A DNA stretch of 64,000 bases from JAWLGZ01 sp041690635 (GCA_041690635.1 JAWLGZ010000004.1:124001-188000); one strand, 5' to 3'. Counted from the first letter of the stretch, positions 45,842-54,485 are shown. Numbers and translations: made by a program. The notes: generated by a model not told the origin, from the letters alone.

Positions 45842-46100
45842 GTGACGGGGTGTCCGGAACCGTAGAGGCGCTTTCGTTTGCGGTTGGATTGGTAAGCAGG
45901 ATTTCCAGCGAGGCGCTAACCCGGTCCTTTGTGGTGTGATTCATTCGGGCTCGTCGCGGCGGGGGTGGCCCCTACGGGTTGGATTTTCGTTAGCTGTTGA
46001 GGGGTTCGTTATCGGTTCGGGGGATAGTACCGCAGGATTTCCCTTTTTCGGCGGCACGCCGTATCTTTCGGGCCTTCCATACACATTGTCAGGCAGGTCC
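45842..46100. other. Divergent intergenic region yejK - methionine gamma-lyase
   Basis: The gap contains GTCGCGGCGGGGGTGGCCCC (45953-45972), a REP-like hairpin string, and GTTAGCTGTTGAGGGGTTCG. No gene is seen. The REP-like string resembles those near 28700 and 51928. Confidence 0.4.
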
Positions 46101-47297
46101 ATGAAGGATTCCGATAAGCCGCTCGGCTTCGCCACTCGCGCCATCCACCACGGCTACGATCCGCTGGACTACCACGGCGCGCTGGTGCCGCCGATCTTCA
46201 CCAGTTCCACTTATGCCTTTGCCGACACCGCGCAGGGCCAGCGCCGTTTCACCGGCGAAGAGCCCGGTTTCATCTATTCGCGTGTCGGCAACCCGACCGT
46301 GGCGCTGCTCGAAGCGCGCCTGGCGGAGCTGGAAGGTGGCGAGGCGGCACTGGCGACCGCTTCCGGCATGGGCGCCATCAGCAGTGCACTGTGGACCCTG
46401 CTCAAGGGCGGCGATGCGGTGATCGCGGACAAAACGCTCTACGGCTGCACCTATGCCCTGTTGCACCACGGCCTGACGCGGCTCGGCATCGAGGTGCATT
46501 TCGTCGACCTCTCAAAGCCCGCCGAGCTGGAGCGGGTGATCGGTCCGAATACCCGTGTGGTGCTGTTCGAGACACCGGCCAATCCCAACATGCACCTGGT
46601 CGACATCGCGGCCGTGAGTGCAATTGCCAGGCGCCACGGGGCGTTGGTGATGGTCGATAACACCTACTGCACCCCCTACCTGCAGCGCCCGCTCGAACTG
46701 GGTGCCGATCTGGTGGTTCACTCCGCCACCAAGTATCTGGGCGGCCACGGCGATCTCCTCGCGGGGGCGGTGATTGGCCCGGCGGAGCTTATCCACGAAT
46801 TCCGGTTTTTCGGTGTGAAGGAGATGACCGGTGCCAGTCTGTCGTCGATGGATGCGGCGCAGGTACTGCGCGGCCTGAAGACCCTCGAACTCCGCATGGA
46901 GCGCCACTGCCAGAGCGCCCTGGCGATGGCCGAGGTGCTGGAGGGTCACCCGGCGGTGGCACAGGTGTTCTACCCGGGACTCGCCGGTTTCCCGCAGCAC
47001 GAACTGGCGCAGCGGCAGATGGCGCTTCCGGGCGGAATGATCGCGCTCGAACTGCGCGGCGGCTACGAGGCGGGTGTGCGCTTCATGGACAGCCTGAAGC
47101 TGTTCACGCGCGCGGTGAGCCTCGGGGATTGCGAGTCCCTGGCGCAACATCCTGCCTCCATGACCCACGTCACCTACGAGCCGGAGGTGCGCGCCGCGCA
47201 CGGGATCAGCGAAGGGCTGGTGCGGCTGTCGATCGGGCTGGAGTCGCCGGGCGATCTGCGGCGCGATCTGTTGCAGGCGCTGGAGGGGGTGGCGTAA
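46101..47297 (+). CDS. Methionine gamma-lyase (PLP-dependent)
   Basis: A 398-residue cystathionine-lyase-family enzyme. The PLP lysine is K211 (HSATKYLGGHGD). Cys at residue 116 (LYGCTYA) is the hallmark of methionine gamma-lyases; cystathionine gamma-lyases and synthases usually lack it. The N-terminal GFATRAIHHGYDP and YSRVGNPTVALLE also follow the MGL pattern. It would split methionine into methanethiol, ammonia and 2-oxobutyrate. AGGCAGG precedes the ATG at 46101; the in-frame extension to 45936 runs through repeat DNA. No regulator is adjacent. Confidence 0.92.
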   Translation: MKDSDKPLGFATRAIHHGYDPLDYHGALVPPIFTSSTYAFADTAQGQRRFTGEEPGFIYSRVGNPTVALLEARLAELEGGEAALATASGMGAISSALWTLLKGGDAVIADKTLYGCTYALLHHGLTRLGIEVHFVDLSKPAELERVIGPNTRVVLFETPANPNMHLVDIAAVSAIARRHGALVMVDNTYCTPYLQRPLELGADLVVHSATKYLGGHGDLLAGAVIGPAELIHEFRFFGVKEMTGASLSSMDAAQVLRGLKTLELRMERHCQSALAMAEVLEGHPAVAQVFYPGLAGFPQHELAQRQMALPGGMIALELRGGYEAGVRFMDSLKLFTRAVSLGDCESLAQHPASMTHVTYEPEVRAAHGISEGLVRLSIGLESPGDLRRDLLQALEGVA

Positions 47298-47582
47298 GCG
47301 GCGTTTGTGCGGTTGGGGACGCCGTGGAAAAGGAAAGCCCCGGGCGGATTAGGCGGCCTGCATCGTCCCGCCGCCTGTTTAGGAATGTCCCGGTATGTTC
47401 CGCTCCAGCGGTGCTCCGGCTACACGTTCGATGCGCATCATGGATTCAGCCCCGCTGAGTTCGAGGCGTGATCACACCCGGCAGAGGTGCTTCTGAAAGC
47501 CTCTGTGGGAGACCCGGCAGGCGATTCCCTGCATCGAATCGGGGATAATGCCGCCCTCGAATCCACCTGCGGACACCCGCGC
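47298..47582. other. Intergenic region before the COG2509-type flavoprotein, no gene seen
   Basis: 285 bp without a supported gene. It contains GGCGGCCTGCATCGTCCCGCCGCC, a possible GC hairpin near 47351-47375. The ORF of the downstream gene extends in frame back to 47487 but this part lacks a start with a ribosome site. Confidence 0.35.
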
Positions 47583-49196
47583 ATGCTGCGACTCACCGAA
47601 CTGAAACTCCCCCTCGACCACAGCGAGCACGAACTGCGCTGTGCCCTCGTCCTCCGACTGGGGATCGACGAGCGGGAGTTGCTCGGTTACACGGTCATTC
47701 GCCGCGGCTATGACGCCCGCAAGCGCAGTGCCGTGGTGCTGGTCTACACGCTGGACGTGGAGGTGCGGGACGAGGCGGCGCTGCTGGCGCGCCACGCGGA
47801 TGACCACCGCGTGGGTCCGACCCCCGACACCCGCTACCGGATGGTGGCGCGTGCGCCCGAGGGGCTCGCCTCGCGGCCCCTGGTGGTGGGCACCGGGCCG
47901 TGTGGACTGTTTGCCGGGCTGCTGCTGGCCCAGATGGGCTTTCGTCCCGTCATCGTGGAGCGTGGCAAGGCGGTGCGTGAGCGCACCAAGGACACCTTCG
48001 GCCTGTGGCGCAACCGGGTGCTCGACCCGGAGTCCAACGTGCAGTTTGGCGAGGGGGGCGCCGGTACCTTCTCCGATGGCAAGCTCCACACCCAGATCAA
48101 GGACCCGGGTTTCCGCGGCCGCAAGGTGCTTACGGAGTTGGTGGCGGCGGGGGCTCCGGAGGAGATCCTCACCATCAGCAAGCCGCACGTCGGCACCTTC
48201 CGCCTGGTGACCGTGGTGGAACGGATGCGTGCCGCCATCGAGGCGCTGGGGGGCGAGATCCGCTTCCAGAGCCGGGTGGTGGACCTTGAACTGGAGGGGC
48301 GGCAGGTGCGCGGGGTGGTGCTGGCCAGTGGCGAGCGCATCGCCGCCGACCACGTGATCCTGGCCCTGGGCCACAGCGCCCGCGATACCTTCGAGATGCT
48401 CCACGCCCGCGGCGTGGCGATGGAGGCCAAGCCGTTTTCCATCGGGGTGCGCATCGAGCACCCGCAATCGCTCATCGACCGCGCCCGTTTCGGCGACTTC
48501 GCCGGTCACCCGCTGCTCGGCGCCGCTGACTACAAGCTGGTCCACCACTGCCGCAACGGCCGCTCCGCCTACAGCTTCTGCATGTGCCCCGGCGGTACGG
48601 TGGTGGCCGCCACCTCCGAAACGGGGCGGGTGGTGACCAACGGCATGAGCCAGTACTCGCGCAACGAACGCAACGCCAACAGCGGCATCGTGGTGGGGGT
48701 GACGCCCGAGGAGGACTACCCCGGCTCGCCGCTGGCGGGGATCGCGTTCCAGCGCCGCTGGGAGACGGCCGCCTTCGAGGCGGGCGGCGGGGACTACTCC
48801 GCGCCCGCCCAGCGCGTGGGCGACTTCCTCGCCGGGCGGCCCTCGACGGAACTCGGGACAGTCCATCCCTCCTACACCCCCGGCGTGCGGATGACCGACC
48901 TCAGCCGCTGCCTGCCCGACTTCGTGGTAGAGGCGTTACGCGAGGCGCTGCCCGCCTTCAATCGGCAGATTAAGGGCTTTGCCATGGAAGATGCGCTCCT
49001 CACCGGGGTGGAGACGCGCACCTCTTCGCCCGTGCGCCTGCTGCGCGACCGCGAACGCTTCGTGAGCAGCAATACCCCCGGTCTCTATCCGGGCGGAGAG
49101 GGGGCAGGTTACGCCGGGGGGATCCTCTCCGCAGCCGTGGACGGCATCAAACTGGCGGAGGCGGTGGCCCTGAGCCTGGCCGGGGGGCAGGGGTGA
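47583..49196 (+). CDS. FAD-dependent oxidoreductase, COG2509 type
   Basis: A 537-residue flavoprotein of the family often annotated as FAD-dependent dehydrogenase (COG2509). The first 95 residues (LKLPLDHSEHELRCALVLRL...) form an unusual ferredoxin-like N-terminal domain. The FAD motif follows as VVGTGPCGLFAGLLLAQMG, with VQFGEGGAGTFSDGKLHT and the C-terminal FAD contact YPGGEGAGYAGGI. The reaction is unknown in this family. The stop overlaps the next gene by GTGA, so the two flavoproteins are coupled. Confidence 0.88.
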   Translation: MLRLTELKLPLDHSEHELRCALVLRLGIDERELLGYTVIRRGYDARKRSAVVLVYTLDVEVRDEAALLARHADDHRVGPTPDTRYRMVARAPEGLASRPLVVGTGPCGLFAGLLLAQMGFRPVIVERGKAVRERTKDTFGLWRNRVLDPESNVQFGEGGAGTFSDGKLHTQIKDPGFRGRKVLTELVAAGAPEEILTISKPHVGTFRLVTVVERMRAAIEALGGEIRFQSRVVDLELEGRQVRGVVLASGERIAADHVILALGHSARDTFEMLHARGVAMEAKPFSIGVRIEHPQSLIDRARFGDFAGHPLLGAADYKLVHHCRNGRSAYSFCMCPGGTVVAATSETGRVVTNGMSQYSRNERNANSGIVVGVTPEEDYPGSPLAGIAFQRRWETAAFEAGGGDYSAPAQRVGDFLAGRPSTELGTVHPSYTPGVRMTDLSRCLPDFVVEALREALPAFNRQIKGFAMEDALLTGVETRTSSPVRLLRDRERFVSSNTPGLYPGGEGAGYAGGILSAAVDGIKLAEAVALSLAGGQG

Positions 49197-50461
49197 GCGA
49201 AGCGCCGCGCATCGCCATCATCGGCGGCGGCCCTGCCGGACTGATGGCCGCCGAGGTGCTGAGCGGCGCCGGGCTGCTGGTCGACCTCTACGATGCCATG
49301 CCCTCCGTCGGGCGCAAGTTCCTGCTCGCCGGCAAGGGCGGGCTCAACCTCACCCACTCGGAGGCACGCGAACCCTTCCTCGCCCGCTTCGGAGTACGCC
49401 GTGCGGCGATCGCACCGCTGCTCGACGGCTTTGGCCCCGAGGCGCTGCGGGCGTGGGTCCACGGTCTCGGGGTGGAGACCTTCGTCGGCAGTTCCGGGCG
49501 GGTCTTTCCCGCCGGGATGAAGGCCGCGCCCCTGCTGCGCCGCTGGCTCCACCGGCTGCGTGAGTCGGGGGTCCGTTTCCATGCGCGCCACCGCTGGTTG
49601 GGCTGGGATGCGGCGGGCGCGTTACGCTTCGCCACCCCACAGGGGGAGGTGCAGGTGGCACCGGCAGCGACCCTCCTCGCCCTCGGCGGCGGCAGCTGGC
49701 GGCGGCTCGGTTCCGACGGGGCATGGGTGCCGCTGCTGCGTGCCTGCGGGATCCCGGTTTCCGACCTGCGCCCTGCCAACTGCGGCTTCGATGCGCCCTG
49801 GAGCGATCACTTTCGCGGCCGTTTCGCGGGCCGGCCGGTGAAGCCGGTGGTGGCGTGGTTCGAGGCGGCGACGGGGGAGGCGTGGCGCCGCCAGGGGGAG
49901 TTCATGGTCTCAGACACGGGGATCGAAGGGAGTCTGGTCTACGCCCTGTCCGGTCCGCTGCGCGACACCCTGGAGGCGCGCGGTGAGGTGACGCTCCATC
50001 TCGATCTCGTCCCCGGCAAGACCCTGGCACGCCTGACCGAGGAGTTGTCGCGACCGCGCGGATCGCACTCCATGGCCAAGCACCTGACCCGGGCGGGGAT
50101 CGCCGGAGTGAAGGCGGGACTGCTGCGCGAGCTGGCCCCGGCGGACGCCTTCGATGATCCCGAGCGGCTGGCCGCGGCGCTCAAGGCGCTGCCCCTGCCG
50201 CTCGTGGCGCCGCGCCCCATCGACGAGGCGATCAGCAGCGCCGGCGGGGTTCCCTTCGAGGCGCTCGACGAGCGGCTGATGGTGCGCTCACGGCCGGGGC
50301 TCTTCTGTGCCGGCGAGATGCTCGACTGGGAGGCCCCCACCGGCGGCTATCTGCTCACCGCCTGCTTCGCCTCCGGACGCCGTGCCGGGACAGGGGTACT
50401 GGAGTGGCTCGGCTCTTGTTGCGGCGGTCCATCCCTGGACCGCACGGGAAACACGGATTAA
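49193..50461 (+). CDS. TIGR03862-type flavoprotein (HI0933-like)
   Basis: A 422-residue flavoprotein related to the HI0933/YhiN family. The FAD motif is IAIIGGGPAGLMAAEVL at residues 6-22, followed by VGRKFLLAGKGGLNLTHSE, and the C-terminal FCAGEMLDWEAPTGGYLLTACFASGRRAG. The start is GTG, overlapping the stop of the COG2509 gene, so the two are translationally coupled. The substrate is unknown. A terminal CGGPSLDRTGNTD tail is probably random read-through. Confidence 0.88.
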   Translation: MSEAPRIAIIGGGPAGLMAAEVLSGAGLLVDLYDAMPSVGRKFLLAGKGGLNLTHSEAREPFLARFGVRRAAIAPLLDGFGPEALRAWVHGLGVETFVGSSGRVFPAGMKAAPLLRRWLHRLRESGVRFHARHRWLGWDAAGALRFATPQGEVQVAPAATLLALGGGSWRRLGSDGAWVPLLRACGIPVSDLRPANCGFDAPWSDHFRGRFAGRPVKPVVAWFEAATGEAWRRQGEFMVSDTGIEGSLVYALSGPLRDTLEARGEVTLHLDLVPGKTLARLTEELSRPRGSHSMAKHLTRAGIAGVKAGLLRELAPADAFDDPERLAAALKALPLPLVAPRPIDEAISSAGGVPFEALDERLMVRSRPGLFCAGEMLDWEAPTGGYLLTACFASGRRAGTGVLEWLGSCCGGPSLDRTGNTD

Positions 50462-50490
50462 ATCAGCGTTTCTGATCCGGCCATCTCTTC

Positions 50491-50688
50491 CTAATCAATC
50501 AGCGGCTTTATCGAGAGCTCGTAGTGCTGCTTTTGCTTCGGGGAGAGGCTCGCCAAGTTGCCGTCGTTGGCGACAAGCAGCCGGGCCACGCCCAGGGAGA
50601 CTACCGGATCGAGCCCGTGTTCTCCGGCCAGCGCTGTGATGGAAGCGGACGAGGCCGTGTAGATGTGGTGGAGGTTCTTCAGATTCAT
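50491..50688 (-). CDS. Small protein of unknown function (65 residues)
   Basis: The product starts MNLKNLHHIYTASSASITAL and ends HYELSIKPLID. It is neutral and soluble, with two helices predicted by eye and a SPKQKQHYE segment. An in-frame extension to 50874 would overlap the GalT-like gene, so the ATG at 50688 is preferred although its ribosome site is weak. The composition and codon use look genuine, but I do not recognise the family. Confidence 0.6.
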   Translation of the reverse strand: MNLKNLHHIYTASSASITALAGEHGLDPVVSLGVARLLVANDGNLASLSPKQKQHYELSIKPLID

Positions 50689-50815
50689 GGCGGATGCACG
50701 CGGCCGGACGGAGCGACACGATAGCAGAGTCGCAGGGCGGGGTTCGATTTCAGGCGCTTTGCATCCGTGCCCGTTTCTCACCATCCTTGTCGGGGATGCC
50801 GGAGGGGAGGGCGCG

Positions 50816-51868
50816 ATGAACGGGATCACCTTTGAAAACCGTTTCGACACGGTGGAGTTTCTCAATCCCCTCAAGGGATTTGCCTCGGAGCGGCAGCGGC
50901 TGGAACTGCGCCGGGACCCGCTGTTGGGCCACAGCAGCCTCTACAACCCGGCGATCGAGGAGGGGCTCAAGATCTTCATCGGCGACGCCGACCGGGCGCT
51001 GCTCGATCGGCTGGTGGAGGAGAGTGCCGGGCGCTGTTTCTTCTGCCCGGAGCGCATCGAGTCGACCGCCCGCTTCCCGGAGAGCTTCATCGCCGGGGGG
51101 CGGCTGACGGCGGGGGAGGCGACGCTCTTTCCCAACCTGTTCCCCCTTGCCCCGTACCACGCGGTGATCGCCGTCTCCCATGCCCACTGGCTGGCGCCCG
51201 GCGGTTTCACCCCCCGGCTGATCAGGGACGCCCTGGAGACAGCCTGGAAATATGTCGAGACGGTTTTCAATGCCGATGCCGAGGCGGCCTACGCAACGGT
51301 CAACGCCAACTACCTGTTTCCCGCCGGTGCGAGCCTGGTCCATCCCCATTTTCAGGTGCTCGTCAGCCCTGCCCCCTACACCCACCAGGGGCGGCTGCTT
51401 GAGGCGTGCCGGGTCTATCGGGAGCGGAGCGGGAGCGATTTCCATGCGGACCTGATCGCCGCCGAGCGGCGCAGCGGGGAGCGCTACATCGCCGCGACCG
51501 GCGACTGGCACTGGCTCGCCAGCTGGTCGCCGCTCGCCGCGAACGAGATCATCGGCGTTCACACCGGCAACGGCGACTTCACCGCCCTGACCCCGGAGGA
51601 TCTGGACGGCCTGGCGGACGGGCTCGCGGGCGTGCTCCGTTACTACGGGCATCTGGGCTACTACACCTTCAATTTCTCTCTCTACGCACGCCGGGTACCG
51701 GAGCAGCCCGACGGCTTCAACTGCCTCATCCGCTGCATGACCCGCCAGAACCCCTCTGCCACCTACCGCGCCGACGACTTCTTCCTGCAGAAGGGGCTGG
51801 AGAGCGAGCTGATACTCACGCGGCCGGAACGGCTTGCGGAGGGGGCGCGAGGGTTCGTGGGGAGGTGA
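50816..51868 (+). CDS. HIT/GalT-like nucleotidyltransferase or hydrolase of unknown substrate
   Basis: The 350-residue protein shows the galactose-1-phosphate uridylyltransferase-type fold. It has an N-terminal Cys pair (C74 and C77 in GRCFFCPER), a His-containing strand (APYHAVIAVSHAHW), and the catalytic-type triad HPHFQ at 176-180 after NANYLFPAGASLV. GalT has HPHGQ here. A second FNCLIRCMTRQNP block is near the C-terminus. It lacks the rest of the Leloir genes nearby, so another sugar-phosphate or nucleotide substrate is likely. GGAGGGGAGG precedes the ATG. Confidence 0.8.
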   Translation: MNGITFENRFDTVEFLNPLKGFASERQRLELRRDPLLGHSSLYNPAIEEGLKIFIGDADRALLDRLVEESAGRCFFCPERIESTARFPESFIAGGRLTAGEATLFPNLFPLAPYHAVIAVSHAHWLAPGGFTPRLIRDALETAWKYVETVFNADAEAAYATVNANYLFPAGASLVHPHFQVLVSPAPYTHQGRLLEACRVYRERSGSDFHADLIAAERRSGERYIAATGDWHWLASWSPLAANEIIGVHTGNGDFTALTPEDLDGLADGLAGVLRYYGHLGYYTFNFSLYARRVPEQPDGFNCLIRCMTRQNPSATYRADDFFLQKGLESELILTRPERLAEGARGFVGR

Positions 51869-51883
51869 GCGCGTGGTGGTTTT

Positions 51884-51939
51884 TGCAGGAGCGGCGGAGA
51901 ATGGACCACCGCCCCATCGCGGCTGCAGCCGCTCCTGCA
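51884..51939. repeat. REP-like palindrome downstream of the GalT-like gene
   Basis: TGCAGGAGCGGC (51884-51895) and GCCGCTCCTGCA (51928-51939) are perfect 12-bp inverted arms. The right half forms the hairpin GCGGCTGCAGCCGC after ATC, a REP pattern. It directly abuts the GST remnant. Confidence 0.65.
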
Positions 51940-51973
51940 CGAAACACGGGCGTCGCGCACGATACGGGGCCGC

Positions 51974-52163
51974 GGCCCGTTTCTGTTCGGCCGCTTCACC
52001 ATCGCCGATGCCATGTACGCGCCGGTGGTGCTGCGCTTCAGGACCTATGAGGGGGGCGGTCCGCGCCTATGCCGACGCGAAGCTCGCACTACCCGCGATG
52101 CAGGAGTGGATAGCCCCCTCTGAGGTGGAGCGCGAGCGGATAGAGAAGTACGAAGACGATTGA
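51974..52163 (+). pseudogene. Remnant of a glutathione S-transferase gene (C-terminal part, frameshifted)
   Basis: Frame one encodes PFLFGRFTIADAMYAPVVLRF, the conserved C-terminal helix motif of bacterial GSTs. After about 52045 the homology continues in another frame with VRAYADAKLALPAMQEWIAPS and ends ...IEKYEDD at the stop 52163. The N-terminal thioredoxin-fold part is absent; a REP-like element lies immediately upstream where it should be. This is a decayed, non-functional fragment. Confidence 0.75.
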
Positions 52164-52239
52164 GCGGCTGGTCGGACGAAGAAAAGGGGGCAGGGGCAAC
52201 GCCTGCGCCCCTCTTCCGTCTCAGCCCCTTTTTTCAGTC

Positions 52240-52572
52240 TCAGCTGCACCCTTTCGGACGCGGTAGCCCGGCGATCTTGTTCGCGGACTTGATGAGCCCG
52301 TAAGGGAACAGGGCGTAGATATACTGGCTGCTGCTGCGCTCTGCACCGAACTTCGCCTGCATGATCTTGGAGAACTTACGCGGTTCGGCAACGGTGCCGT
52401 TCTCCTGAAAGTAGGCGCGGGCCTCGTTGATGACGTCCCAGTGCTCGGGCGTCAGTTCCACCTTCTCATTGACGGCGATGGCCGCGGCCACCTGCTCGTT
52501 CCACTCATCGAGGTTTTCGAGCCAGCCGGCTTCGCTGAGCTGGATTACCTTACCGTCGATCTCAACCTGCAT
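52240..52572 (-). CDS. tusE: TusE/DsrC-family sulfur-relay protein
   Basis: A 110-residue DsrC/TusE/DsvC-family protein. The penultimate Cys (C109 in GLPRPKGCS) that carries the persulfide is present. The second C-terminal Cys that true DsrC uses for the trisulfide is replaced by Asn (N98 in KSANKIAGL), as in TusE where Thr is found. It therefore fits the tRNA 2-thiolation relay (TusBCD-TusE-MnmA) or a regulatory paralogue rather than dissimilatory sulfite reductase. A small hairpin (CACCCGC/GCGGGTG) lies in its leader. norE/norF-like genes are upstream on the same strand. Confidence 0.9.
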   Translation of the reverse strand: MQVEIDGKVIQLSEAGWLENLDEWNEQVAAAIAVNEKVELTPEHWDVINEARAYFQENGTVAEPRKFSKIMQAKFGAERSSSQYIYALFPYGLIKSANKIAGLPRPKGCS

Positions 52573-52718
52573 TCTGAATCTCCTCTGTTCGGGTCACCCG
52601 CAAGCGGCGGGTGTGAAGGTGTGCAAGGCTACCATAAGACAGAGGGAATCGGTCAAGAATATGGAGGGAGTTCAGCTACTGTGGTGCGCCTGCGTTTCAG
52701 CACCGGTGCAGGTTGAGC

Positions 52719-53018
52719 TCAGTCGAGTGTGGTCCAGCGGGCGATCTCGGGGCCGAACAGGGTGATAAGGACCAGGGCGATGGGGGCCAGGGCGATGAAG
52801 GTCTGGACCACCCGCCGGATGAACGGATGCGCCCGGTTCGCCTCGAGAAAATGGTCGGCGACGATGGCGCACTTGGCCCAGATGACAGCGGCCATCAGCA
52901 GCGGAAGCCAGGGGGCCGCGGCGGTCCATTCGCCGAGGGCAAGGCTGGCGAGGGTCAGGGCGACCAGTGCGAGCCAGGCCACGGTCAGGGGGGAGAGGCT
53001 GTCGGTTCGGGTGTCCAT
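52719..53018 (-). CDS. NorF-like / cytochrome oxidase subunit IV-family membrane protein
   Basis: A 99-residue protein with three hydrophobic helices. WAKCAIVADHFLEANRAHP in the second third is the conserved element of the prokaryotic subunit-IV/NorF family. Together with the adjacent subunit-III-like gene this is the NorE-NorF pair known as accessory proteins of cytochrome c-dependent nitric oxide reductase. norCBQD are not in the window. The ATG lies 2 bp after the NorE-like stop. Confidence 0.85.
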   Translation of the reverse strand: MDTRTDSLSPLTVAWLALVALTLASLALGEWTAAAPWLPLLMAAVIWAKCAIVADHFLEANRAHPFIRRVVQTFIALAPIALVLITLFGPEIARWTTLD

Positions 53019-53019
53019 C

Positions 53020-53616
53020 TCAGGCCAGCAGGTAGAACAGGGGGAACATGACCAGCCAGATCATGTCGGTGGCGTGCCAGTAGCTGCCGAGGGCCTCCAG
53101 GCCGGCGTGGTTGTCGGCGGTGTAGCCGCCGGACGCGAGACGCCCCAGGACGAACAGGATGCCGAGGATGCCCCAAGAGGCGTGCACGAGGTGGTTGAGG
53201 GTCAGGTAGTAGTAGACCGTTACAAAGATCCCGGCCTCGCTGTCGATGCCATGGGCGAGATTCCAGCCGATCTCCAGGTACTTGACCGCCGGGTAGCCGA
53301 GCGCCACCAGCAGTGCGACGGTAAGCCAGATCACGGCGCTCCGGCGGCGGTCGCGGCGCATGGCGTGGACCGAGCCCGCGATGCAGTAGCTGCTGGTGAC
53401 CATCAGCAGGGTGATGGCGGTGCCGGCGGTGGTCGAGAGTTGCCCCGGGCCGGCGTGAAACGCCTCGGGGAAGTGGGCGCGGGCGATAAAGTAAACCGCA
53501 AACAGCAGGGCGAATTCGACGAATTCGCACGTGATCCCGACCCAGATCCCCCAGTTTCCGGGAATTCGCCCCGCTGGCAGTGCGGCGCCCGCGGGCGCAA
53601 GCGTCCCATTGATCAT
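53020..53616 (-). CDS. NorE-like / cytochrome c oxidase subunit III-family protein
   Basis: A 198-residue five-helix membrane protein of the heme-copper oxidase subunit III family. The short form, starting GNWGIWVGITCEFVEFALLF and ending YWHATDMIWLVMFPLFYLLA, is typical for NorE rather than for CtaE of aa3 oxidases. It overlaps no other gene and precedes the NorF-like gene by one base, so the two are co-translated. A denitrification link is inferred from the family. Confidence 0.86.
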   Translation of the reverse strand: MINGTLAPAGAALPAGRIPGNWGIWVGITCEFVEFALLFAVYFIARAHFPEAFHAGPGQLSTTAGTAITLLMVTSSYCIAGSVHAMRRDRRRSAVIWLTVALLVALGYPAVKYLEIGWNLAHGIDSEAGIFVTVYYYLTLNHLVHASWGILGILFVLGRLASGGYTADNHAGLEALGSYWHATDMIWLVMFPLFYLLA

Positions 53617-53777
53617 GGCTGTGCATCCGTTGACCCGCCGCGGAGCCTACCGGCGGCGGTCGCTTCGGACCTTGAGCCGGGTCAATTCGGTGCGAAACCG
53701 TGAAAGAAGTCCCCATCGTCCGGGGCGATGCCACATGCGCCGGTTACAATGACCGATGCCAACCAGGATCTCGCACC

Positions 53778-54485
53778 ATGACCGAAAGTGTCCGCCTCGC
53801 CAAACGCCTCGCACACCTGCTCCCGTGTTCCCGCCGCGAGGCCGAACTCTATATCCAGGGTGGTTGGGTCCGGGTCGATGGGGTGGCGGTGGAAGAGCCG
53901 CAGTTCCGGGTCACCGACCAGAACATCGAGCTGGACCCGCAGGCGAAGGCCGAACCCCTGGAGCCCGCGACCATTCTGCTGCACCAGCTGCCTGAGGCTG
54001 ATCCGGGGATGGCGGCGCAGCTGATTTCGCCCGCCTCGCACGCGCCGGACGATCGGAGTCGGCGGATACTCAAGGCCCACTTCGTGCGCCTCTCTCCGAC
54101 CTTGCCGCTGCAGCCGGGCGCCGGGGGGCTGGCGGTGTTCACCCAGGACCGGCGCGTGCTGCGCAAGCTCACCGAAGAGGCCGATCGCATCGAGCAGGAG
54201 TACATCGTCGAGGTGGCGGGTACGCTCGCGCCCGGTGGCCTCGAACTGCTTCAGCACGGTCTCAGCTTCGACGGCCGGGCGCTGCCGCCGAACAAGGTCA
54301 GTTGGCAGAACGAAGACCGGCTGCGCTTCGCCCTCAAGGACCCGCGGCCCGGGCAGATCCGCGACGTGTGCGAGCAGGTGGGGCTGCGGGTGTTGTCGAT
54401 GAAGCGGATCCGCATCGGCCGGCTGCCGATGGCGAAGCTACAGCCGGGGCAGTGGCGCTACCTGGACCGTCGGGAGCGGTTCTAG
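53778..54485 (+). CDS. RsuA-family pseudouridine-synthase-like protein lacking the catalytic Asp
   Basis: A 235-residue protein with an N-terminal S4 RNA-binding domain (about 1-50: VRLAKRLAHLLPCSRREAELYIQGG) and a pseudouridine synthase fold. The catalytic loop that reads GRLDxxTxGLLLLT in active enzymes reads LPLQPGAGGLAVFT here, with Gln at the Asp position (about Q112). The later motifs (EQEYIVEV, KMKRIRIGRL-like RVLSMKRIRIG) are conserved. It may bind rRNA without modifying it. The ATG at 53778 (ACCATG) is chosen over an in-frame extension to 53700 that overlaps the norE promoter region. Confidence 0.85.
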   Translation: MTESVRLAKRLAHLLPCSRREAELYIQGGWVRVDGVAVEEPQFRVTDQNIELDPQAKAEPLEPATILLHQLPEADPGMAAQLISPASHAPDDRSRRILKAHFVRLSPTLPLQPGAGGLAVFTQDRRVLRKLTEEADRIEQEYIVEVAGTLAPGGLELLQHGLSFDGRALPPNKVSWQNEDRLRFALKDPRPGQIRDVCEQVGLRVLSMKRIRIGRLPMAKLQPGQWRYLDRRERF

